Assembly (NCBI GenBank): GCA_037447655.1
Contig: JBBHKE010000608.1
Location: 43,995-107,994, forward strand
Source of the DNA: Zygnema cylindricum
Lineage: Eukaryota; Streptophyta; Zygnematophyceae; Zygnematales; Zygnemataceae
Direction: 5' to 3'
DNA: 64,000 nt
Within the stretch, counting starts at the first letter, position 1. Each line of letters opens with the position of its first letter. The notes under the pieces are model-generated. The model was not told the DNA's origin. It was given only the letters and a program-made list of their open reading frames with translations, and searched no databases. This document shows positions 55,354 through 64,000 of the stretch, in pieces. Made by a program: the position numbers and the translations under genes.

Positions 55354-57000
55354 GTCCAGTGACCCACGGACTGCTGCAGCAGGAGATAAGGATGGTGAAG
55401 GAGAGGGGGCGTAAAGCTATGATGGTGGAGGAGGACAAGAAGAAGGAAAATTAGGGGATGGATATGGAGGTGATGGAGGAGAGGAGGCCGGTCTAAATGA
55501 AATCTGTATCCTCTCGTCCGGTGGCAATTTCACCAACGCTTTTGTTGCGGACGAGGCCTCTACTAAGACCAAGGTGGGCGCGCTTCGGGGAGAAGCAGCA
55601 AGTTCATGTCGTCAATCTGCATCCAAACCCTTCCCATTAGGTCCTGTTATTTTTTTCCTTTCCTGCTGAAGTGGAGTATCGCGGTCAGTCTCCGAAGGAG
55701 GCATCCCCAATGGCGTCTTTGAGATAGAAATGGGTTTCTAAACAGGTGCTTCGGGGTGGGCCTGGGTCCCGGGAGTAGGGGGTGTCTTCCCGTTGAGAAT
55801 TCCAGTAGACCTACGCCGCGCTTCCCGAATAAGGTTCAACTCTTGTTCCCATGAATTTCTTCTTTTTGCCTCAAATGCTTCCCTGTCTACGGTGACGGGT
55901 GCAGCCCCGCCGCAGCCTTTTCTTGTGATGTCAAAACATTTACCTGTTCTTGAGCCCTGCTGACTACCCTGGTCAAATCCGCTATTCCCACGCCCGGAAC
56001 CTTTGGATCGATAGGTCTTGTCTGCCACAATAATCCCAAAGGTCGCACAGTCGGGGAAGCTTTAGGAGACTCTTTAGATGCGGCAGTCGCGGGCGGAGGG
56101 AACTTCTCTTCTTTCACCACCGGGGTGAACCTGCCTTTACTGTCACAGTGATCAAATATTTTCACTCTCCTGGTCTCTTTGGATCTCTGCCTACTATTTC
56201 CTTCCCGCTGACGAGAGGCGGCTTGGCCAGGGGATGGTTTACTAGTGGTCGTGTCTTACGATTGAGCGACTTGAGAAGGGGGAGCTGGTTCCCTCCAATG
56301 TCGGTCGGGTACGTACGGAGAGGAACTGCTTTCGGAAGAGCTACTTAGAATCTCAACTACCCCTCCTACCCCCTTGACTGTCCGCGCTCCGTGGGTGCGG
56401 GCTACCCTCTAAACAAACTCTTTTTTCACCTTCAACTCGTGTAGATTGTGAAGGGCCAACAGCTCTTTTCGACCTGGCCGACGAGGATCGGCCAAAATCT
56501 AGGGATCTATGGGGATCTCCGCCCTGGGAATATTAGACCTAGTACGGAACCCAACTTTGGGGAAATGTCCAGCAAATGTTTCCTTATGAGCCAGGCCCTT
56601 CCGGCGCGCAATAGGTGACAACTTCTTCCTTTCCTCGGCTTTGGCTCTGGCTGCTTCGGCCAACGACGGAAACTGCTCAAGAGTTAGGCTTGGTGGAGGT
56701 GCAGGGAAAGGCGACTCCCCCGGTTGTTTTGCCGGAGAATCGAAAACAGATGCCACCAGGATAGATTCCTCGGACAGCTGAGGCTCGGGTTCCTGTGCCA
56801 GTTCCTCTGGTCTATCATGCTCTCCGGATCCGTTATTCGGAGACCCTTTCTCTTGAACCTCTCCCCTTCCCGTGATGTAATGGATGCCTGGAAAGGAGGT
56901 CTAACTTACAACCCTAACTCCTCCAAAGAAGATGAGGTTCTCTAAACTGAAGCTTTTATCCCGTCTATGCCAAAGGATAGCTTCATCCCCTCTATGCCAA
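55354..57000 (-). pseudogene. Gypsy gag N-terminal remnants
   Basis: Open minus pieces at 56756-56499 (SLTLEQFPSLAEAARAKAEE), 56165-55887 and 56028-55738 are Pro/Lys/Glu-rich like the variable start of Gypsy Gag. Assigned by position upstream of the zinc knuckle and protease. Confidence 0.45.
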
Positions 57001-58249
57001 AGGAGACAGGTTGTTGTTTTAGTACTGTGAAGCTCTGTTGAAAGTCTAACAAAGGTTCTCTCGAAATCCACTATTCTGGTACAAAAGATTCTCATAATCA
57101 ACCCGTAGGAAAACCAACCGAAGCCCGAAAAAGGACTACCAAAGCGAGAACAAAGACACTTCCACTCAGAATAATGAAAGGATGAAATAAAAATAGGCTA
57201 TCTGAGAATTAACAAAATCACCTTGCCCTAGATAATAGAGAATATAGGTATAATTTGGAATGATAGCAAGCGAGCTCAACATACCCCCAAAACGTAACGT
57301 TGACAACAAGAGGAGACGAAATCTCTCCCGAAGACACCGGAACAGGTAAAGCCTCCTTAACTCCTCGGTTTTCGCAACCTGGAAGCGGCAAGACCCTTCT
57401 CGGTATCGAACAGACACCAGTCCCAAATTGCCCAAACATGAAAGTTAGTGCCAATTACCCAACCGGACTAACGGATGCAAACCAAGATGGCAATAGGGTC
57501 ACAATCACATACAAAACAAAAGTTCTCCGAAAGAAAGTTTGTTGGAATTTCTAAGGTTTTTCTCAAGAGACAATACTGAAACAACAGCCTGTCTCTTTCG
57601 GCCCCAAGAGCCTTATACAACCGTGTTCGTCCTGTTTCAGATCCAAAAGATCAACGCCATGCAAGGAGCCAATGAGCGGAGAGCAATTGCAATTGAACTG
57701 ACATAAGACAAATACTACCGTACCACCCTCGGGGCAAAAAGTTCTACTTCAGACTCCGGCTAAATCCGTGACTGAGAGTCCACATCGGATCCACTAATCT
57801 ATTAAGAGTACTTAGGTGGTCATGAAGTGCTTAAACTGGACCTGAGGTAATTAATAAATTGGAAGTCGGTTGGACCTCAACTAAAGTCGAACTTACGTCT
57901 AATAACATAATCTAGATTGCAATCCCAAAAGTTTGTTCCAATCCACAATGTACCCTCCGTTAGAGAAGTTTGAAACTGCTTCCAGGTGGTGAAACTGCAA
58001 TCTTGGTAACGGAAAAACTTGGTTGTCCGGCCTCCATGAGGCGTAAACCAAATTGCGTCGCGCTCCGTGTGAAAAGTAGAGGGATCTGGTCTGGACTGTT
58101 ACACCATAATATTCGTACCCCGGTGACTGTGTAGGGAAAAGGGGTTCGGAAAATCTTGGTAATATGGAAATGTGTCGAGAAGGCAAACGAGCTTGACATG
58201 CCCCCATAGTCAAAAAGAAACAGGCAAACTGACTGATAGATGACCAAAA
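57001..58249 (-). repeat. Probable Gypsy-type LTR / leader sequence
   Basis: Minus strand shows two related junctions of a G-run and an LTR-like start: GGGGGTATGTTGAGCTCGC (near 57285-57267) and GGGGGCATGTCAAGCTCG (near 58205-58188). This looks like polypurine tract plus LTR start twice. An inverted repeat of about 30 bp (57575-57604 against 57028-56995) lies between. No coding sequence is supported. Confidence 0.45.
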
Positions 58250-59158
58250 TGTTGCCCCTGGCCAGATTCAAACCTAGGTCTGCGGTCTACTATATAGACG
58301 TATGCCTTATCTATTAAGGCATTAACGAAACGACACACGTACATGGTACAATATTTGATTAAAAATTACGCAACGTCACTTACACTCAAACAGACCAAAT
58401 TAACGAAACAACACATATAGACAACGACACACGCGGACGCGAATCTAGCCGTGTAAAATATATGATCGGAAGGACGTCGTCATTGGCGCCAAACCCGAGA
58501 GAATATTTGGCGGATTTCGGACATAGCGGCGCGATATACCACGTGGCGCCACATCATTAAACGCCGGAAAAGATGGGAGGAGGAACGATGGCTCCCAAGC
58601 TGACAAGTGTCAACCAGAAGGCCATGTTGTACAATGGCTGTACAAAAAGTACAATCGGCCATTGTACCTTGTTTTACTATACACTCTTTTGATTGGTCTA
58701 GGGTACAGTAGTTGATAGCTGTGATTAGGAGTTTAGGGACTTAACGTGTTTGAGGCGCCTCTCTCTAGGTGACCTTTTGTATTTATAGGCCATCTTTGGC
58801 CAGCGATAACTAATTGCTCAAGGGAGCAAATTCAAAGATTTTTTTTTGCTGCGGACTTAGGGAAGTCTAAGCTACAGAAGGGTGTTGTCGGTCGGAGTTT
58901 TTGCCTGCCGAGGTGGCAGTATTTCTAAGGGAAAGTCAAAGTGGGGGAATGTGTCCAAATACTTATATTCTAACTTTGCATTCTATTCAAGAACTAAGCA
59001 CACAGAATGTCTTCTTTCACAAAGGTGAAGCTGTATTGGGTTCTTGAGTGTCAAGGGTGTCAGTCATTTGGGTTTGTATCAACTTGGAGTCGGCACTATC
59101 TAGATAAGCTTCTTTGGATCTGCGAATTCTGTGGGGGAATGGACCCCATAGAATTTCA
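58250..59158 (+). repeat. Copia family-A LTR, 5'-truncated
   Basis: Plus orientation. Shares the tRNA-like GATTCAAACCTAGGTC block (58265), the TATTTATAGG promoter region near 58780 and the ending ATGGACCCCATAGAATTTCA (59139-59158, MDPIEF). Its first 250 bp are missing; no internal sequence follows. Confidence 0.8.
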
Positions 59159-59262
59159 GTCTCATACTGTGTCCCTCTGTTTCTCATTATATATTATACA
59201 ATATAATACAATAATAAATATATTATAATAATCAACAATATAATACAACATATTGTAAAATA
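59159..59262. repeat. ATAATACA repeat tract
   Basis: GTCTCATACTGTGTCCCTCTG then AT-rich repeats, like 13500-13560 at the end of composite repeat copy 2. Confidence 0.65.
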
Positions 59263-60005
59263 TGTTGTATCTGAAAATTAAATGACCCACTCAAAATAAA
59301 TGCTCAAAAAGCATAAAACATTACACAACGAAAGATTATAAAATAAAAGAGGATAATCGGCCAAAAGAATCAAAAGTGTTTCTGGCCGAAGCCTCTTTAC
59401 ATCACTCTTCTCTCCTCTTCTCCTCTCTTCAAAGATAAACTCTACACTCTTAAAAGATCACTCAATAATGATCACACTCCTTGAAACACTCATTTTTCAA
59501 ATTGACCACAAAGGATCTGCTCTCTCTTAATTGACCATAAAGGATCTTTCTCTCTCTCTCTCTTAATCGACTATTAAGGATCTTCCTCTCTCTCTTAACT
59601 AATCACAAAGGATCTACATCTTTACTCTTCAATTGATCCAAAGTTAAACCAAAGATAATTATGCAGCTGAACTCTGCTGCTTATATAGCCTCTTTAACTA
59701 ACTGACAAAGCAAATCAAGCAAAGCTAAACAAGCAAAGCTAAAATGGCGGTAAACTCTAGTTTATTTCTTGGCTGGTGCACACTGAAAGGAAACTTCCAC
59801 GAAGGAAAGCGTACACGCCTTCTCCTTCAAAACGCAAAACTCCAAAAGAGAAATTTCGTGAGTATGCTCTGTACGCACGGAACGCAAACACCTGCACACA
59901 AAATAATACACACGTGAAGCAAAGTCGAGCGCTCCTTACGCGAACAAGATATACATTGTTGTTCATTGAAGCATCATTTCGCGCAATTCAACAATGAAGC
60001 TAACA
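59263..60005 (-). repeat. LTR of another Copia-type element, minus orientation
   Basis: 743 bp, TGTTAGCTTCATTG to CAGATACAACA on the minus strand. A polypurine tract GAGAGGGGGAT (60016-60006) precedes it and a TATA box CTATATAAGC stands at 59698-59689. A second tract-like AAAGGGGGGGATTGTTACG lies at 60109-60091, so the end may have been duplicated. No coding region of this element is present to the right. Confidence 0.6.
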
Positions 60006-60340
60006 ATCCCCCTCTCATTGGCAAAATAGCTAAAACTCCTCAAAACAAGACTCCACGCGATTTCGACCACTTTGCCGATTCGCACAATAACGTAACAATC
60101 CCCCCCTTTATTGTGGGAATCATTGAACTCTAAATTCCTCCAAAAAAAATAATCAACAGACAAACGTGACACCGGTCAATCTGCCGATTGACGCATGAGT
60201 CCAAGTTTCTCCTTTGTATTGCGAGAATCTCCTCAAAGCGACCAAATCCAATTTCGGTTACTCACTCCTCAAAAGGTAAGATTAATGATTGCTTGATCAC
60301 ACAAAATTTCTCCACATGGCACATCGTCATTTGTGGATAG

Positions 60341-60352
60341 TGGTATCAAAGC
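60341..60352 (+). other. Primer-binding site, tRNA-iMet 3'-end type
   Basis: TGGTATCAAAGC, 11 of 12 bases of the usual plant site, followed by AGG. It should mark the inner end of a plus-strand 5' LTR (within 60110-60340), of which little is recognisable. The leader at 60353-60600 has no gag frame. Confidence 0.5.
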
Positions 60353-60782
60353 AGGTTAGTGTTCTGGTTTTTAGTTTTCAGAAAAGATGCTTCGGTTTCT
60401 GAGTGCGCATGAAGGATTCGGAAGTTCGGGAAGAATCGCAATTCAGATGGTCGTCTCATAAATTCCGTGGATGGATTGTAGAATTTTATAATGGTGAAAG
60501 AAGAAAAAGAAGAGGAGAAATTAGATTCCTGTTTCAGTTTTGGAAGAAGAGAAATAATTGATGAGATTAAGATTGAGATGATGAGTGGAGGATACGATTA
60601 TGTTTGAATAAGGAGGAGGGTGAGAAGGGGAAGAGGCCGCAGAGCACTTGTAATTCCGAGGAGGAGGAATGGTGCATTGTTCGAAATGTAGAGACATGTG
60701 TTGTTAAGGGTAATTTCCCGTACTGTTTTCCTCTCTTGAATACGTACGTCCACATTAACGTTTTTTTCCTAAGTCAACTTGA
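60353..60782. other. Leader-like DNA after the primer site, no gene
   Basis: GA-rich sequence with short frames only. Confidence 0.4.
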
Positions 60783-60935
60783 CCGTACTCCACTTATTAG
60801 TGCGTCGTCCACTTTAGTCAGTTTAATCCTAAGTCCACATGACCGTACTCCACTTATTCAAGTGTGGTCTCGTCCACTTTAGTATCTTTTGTCCTACGTG
60901 AACAAGACCGTACTCCATTTATTCAAGTGCGGTCT
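60783..60935. repeat. 60-64 bp tandem repeats
   Basis: Three units keyed on CCGTACTCCACTTATT (60783, 60843, 60907, the last with one change) with GTCCACTTTAGT between. Confidence 0.85.
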
Positions 60936-61904
60936 CGTGATTGTACTTTTGGTCTTATTCTTCCTTTTTCTTTTTTTTAGTCAACCTTGCCTAATAGATT
61001 TGGTCTTTGTGTAGCAGCCCAAATCTACTTTGTGTAGCGTAGTACAATACTATCAACAGTTATTAGCAATTTGTTACTTTGTATAAAAGGATCTCGTTTC
61101 ATAAAATAATTATCAACTTGATCACACAATTCCCAAATGCTTTAACTCTTTTGTCTTTTAGTAAGGCGTCCAATAATCCTTCTCCTATATGTGTCTGACC
61201 GTGGTAGAGGAGCTTTATAGAGAGTGCGAATGGAAGTATGGAAGTTTGGAAATTCTGAGGATTGAAGCTGCAGTGAGGAAGTGAACGAAGTGAAAGAGGC
61301 TTCTGTGATTGAAAGTGAAGAGATGAGGAAACGGAGGAAAATTGTGTACGAAAATTGTAAGGTTCACTATACGAAAAGTGAATCTGCTCAAAATTAATGT
61401 GGGCGTTTAATGTGGCATTTCGTTTTGGTTCGTCAACTGGTACAGTACCGTTTGTACATGAAGTTTTAGTTCATTTTGATGCTAAAATTTTGAGGAGGAA
61501 GAGGAGACCTTCCGTGTTGGAACAAGGCCGGTATTTCGCCGGCTGTTTCGGTCGTTTTCTGACATTGTCAAACGCTGAACTTGTGTGTGGCCGTTATGTT
61601 ACTTTTGGTACTTTGTTTGTACCTATTTTGGTGAGAAATTTTGGCGTGGAGTCGGAAGTAAGAAGTACCGCAAAACTGTTCGAGAGTTACAGTGGAGCCT
61701 AAATTTGGTGTGACGGTTGAAAGTTCGATAGGAGATCATGAAGGCCTCCTAAAATAGATTGCGATTACATGAATTGTTGTGGATTGATATCATAGTTGTC
61801 CCGTGCGCATAATACGCACGAAACGAACGCGTGAATACTACGCACGATTCGCATTTAACGATGAAAAAAATGTTATAAAATGCGTACCAAACTATGTACC
61901 CGTA
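60936..61904. other. Spacer, nothing recognised
   Basis: A 101-codon plus frame at 61397-61702 is open, but I see no family, start context or neighbour to support it. Confidence 0.4.
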
Positions 61905-62400
61905 CTTTTTCGTACATTTGCGTACTGTCTTCGTACATTTCATTACTTTTAGGGTTATTAAGGGGGGTTTGAGGAATTTTAGGGTACATTCTCTTGCATT
62001 CTCATATATTTGTGTTAAACATCCAACTTTTATTCGTAGGTATGCATACAGTGTCCGTATACTTTCGTACTTTTGACGGTTATTATTTTAAGATTTTTAA
62101 GGTACACTTTTGTACGTTTCCGTATATTTCAATTATACGAACTTACACTTTCTTACGTCTACGTACATCGTCCGTATATTCTGTACTTTTAGGGTTATAA
62201 AAAGGGGAATTTTAGGGTGTTTAAGGTACTTCACGTGCATTTCGTACATTCTGGTAAATTACTGTTCAACTGCCTTACATTATCCGTACTCTTCAATTTT
62301 TTATGGTGCACCTTTCGTACAATTCCGTACTTTTCCATACATTTATCGTACCTTTTAGTGTTTTTAAGGATTTTTTACGGTTAAGCCGACGGTTTCCGTA
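61905..62400. repeat. Diverged tandem repeats, about 115 bp
   Basis: Units keyed on GTCCGTATA / ATCCGTACTC (62050, 62168, 62280), with many CGTACATTT and TTTTAGGGTT blocks. Confidence 0.65.
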
Positions 62401-64000
62401 CATTTTCCTACACCGTACAGCGAAACCTAAACGAATTTTACGAAAAATATAAAAGTTGCGAATACTACGTAGTTTTCGGAAAAAATCCGTACGAATATGA
62501 CAACTATGGTTGATATAGACGTCGTGGAGATTTGTACTTACAAAATCTACTCGAGCGTATCTATCATTGAGGAGAAATCGTTCCATACAATGCGTCAATC
62601 GAATGTCTCGTGTACTTTGGAGAAGGAACGATGTCGGATATTACGACGGTCAGTTTTTGACGTCGTCATGTATAGGCAAGAGAGGAGGAGTTAGGGTACT
62701 TTCGTATGTGCTAAAGTTACAGTTATTTTCTATCGTTTTCCTCCATAACTTAGAAAAAAACGTGAAAATCCGCAACTGTGCCAAAAACTTGAAAATACCA
62801 CCGTACAAGTTGCGTTACCTAGAAACAATATATGTACTACAGTTTGTCGTCTAGCGCGTTTCGACCCAATTTCGCGTCACTTCAGCTCATCTTCAAACTT
62901 TATATAAGCGAGGTGATTTTAAATATAGTTACAAGAGGTGAGCGAATAGGCAGATGATGTCGCAGGTGTCGAAAGTTTTTGACATTTTTTGTGCGCGGAG
63001 TACCAAAAAAAAAACCCACTGCACGTTTCCCAGCCTGTGCGTGACTTTTTTCCATGCGTTTTTTTTGTATAAGGGTCGTGGAGGGGGTATCGACCAACGG
63101 GGGCTATTTAACAGAAGCCGGTTCCGTGAAAGCGCCTCTCTCTCTCTCCCTCTCCCACTAACGCGTCTATCTCACAATTCTCGCAATGAAAAAAGGCAAG
63201 AAAGGTATCAAATGAAAGATCTATAAAAAATATTTATTTTGGCTGTCTTTTTGCTTATTTTGCAAACAAGTAGAGTGAGAACGGACGAAGAAACAAAATC
63301 GAGAAACCATGGCGAAATGTTTTGGAATTAGTGACGTCGACGCTATCATAAGTACGCGTGACGTCAAAATGTCACAAATCCTAAACAACTACAATGTCAC
63401 AAGTAGTTAGACATCTACAACCGTCTCTATTTTGTAAATGTCATCAATTGTTGCGAGGTTTGTACTCGTCTACAGTCGTCACAAATCACACCCACGTCTA
63501 CATCCGTCACGATTTAAAGTGATGATTTCTTTTCTTTACATGCAAATGCTCTGAAAGTTGTACGGAGAATCTTCGCTACAAAATAAAGTAACATGACTAA
63601 GTTTCGGTTACATGCGAAAGTACCATTATTGGTGACGGCCAAGCAATCTTTCGATATCTTTTGGTACGATCGATTTGGGGTTCGTCTTTCACTTTGAAAT
63701 TTTTCGGATATTATTTTTTCTGGGTATTTTGGCGGCTACAATGTACTTTTCATCGTCGTCATATTTAGTGGACGTGGAATTTTGCCAATTCTGCTTACGC
63801 ATACATAATTAAGAGGGGGCAGCTGAAATCGGTGTCGTACCATTCCACCGCTTCTCCCAATAAGAGGGGGATTCAGAGGTCGCAAAAGTCAAAAAAAATC
63901 ATACCCGAAACCGACCGTTTTTTTTTTTTTCAAAATCTGAGTAACCGACGCCCGACCGAGTTTTGTCACGCTCCAAAATTGTTAACCGTTAACCGACCGT
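62401..64000. other. Spacer, nothing recognised
   Basis: No supported gene. The last 130 bases hold repeats of ACCGACCG and GTTAACCGTTAACC. Confidence 0.4.

Larger units (their letters stand above)
39800..57200 (-). mobile_element. Decayed Ty3/Gypsy retrotransposon with two later insertions
   Basis: Minus-strand coding remnants run in the order gag, zinc knuckle, protease, RT, RNase H, integrase from high to low coordinates, the Ty3/Gypsy order. Copia element A (43969-50378) and a solo LTR (54174-55353) cut it. Net length is about 10 kb. It has many frameshifts and stops. LTR borders are uncertain. Confidence 0.75.

Noticed and set aside
61940-62220. TTTTAGGG blocks like plant telomere repeats
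   Set aside because: Single scattered units, not a tandem telomere array.

Overview
The window is AT-rich, gene-poor eukaryotic DNA built mostly from mobile elements inserted into one another. Three things suggest a streptophyte (plant or charophyte alga): two retrotransposon primer sites match plant-type initiator-methionine tRNA, one gene encodes an LRR/extensin-like wall protein, and AP2-like domains are present. A Chara-like charophyte is my best guess, but that is inference. I see no rRNA, tRNA or CRISPR.

Layout. 1-2402: a minus-strand Copia LTR with its primer site and gag start, split by a plus-strand Copia 3' fragment. 2403-9925: a composite repeat carrying an LRR-gene fragment, interrupted by a hAT-like MITE (2916-3386) and by Copia element B (3454-8754, perfect CTGTG target duplication). 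11020-13520: a second copy of the composite repeat. 15341-18366: low-complexity DNA, including an 0.8-kb polypyrimidine tract. 18742-21617: a three-level nest (TIR element, second TIR element, solo LTR). 24372-26465: an intact secreted LRR/Pro-rich gene, the likely source of the captured fragments. 27375-27997: a long-TIR element. 28364-29680: a DDE_1-type transposase gene with two introns and a broken end. 31201-31790: tandem repeats with a conserved mini-palindrome. 32341-33625: an OTU plus two AP2-like domains protein in which the OTU catalytic Cys is Phe. 34612-38800: a third composite-repeat copy, interrupted by two nested solo LTRs. 39800-57200: a decayed minus-strand Ty3/Gypsy element, itself hit by Copia element A (43969-50378, intact 1449-aa polyprotein, almost identical LTRs) and by a solo LTR (54174-55353). 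57000-60352: more LTR pieces. The rest is anonymous AT-rich DNA with short tandem repeats.

How the parts work together. In both Copia families the gag start codon lies inside the LTR and the tRNA primer-binding site is translated as part of Gag. In family A the primer site matches the inside of initiator tRNA (anticodon arm), not its 3' end. The last 20 nt of the family-A LTR, from ATG to CA, keep position and reading phase across the solo LTRs. The most novel single protein is the OTU-AP2-AP2 fusion. The clearest story of gene traffic is the LRR-gene fragment, spread in three copies that share one internal deletion.
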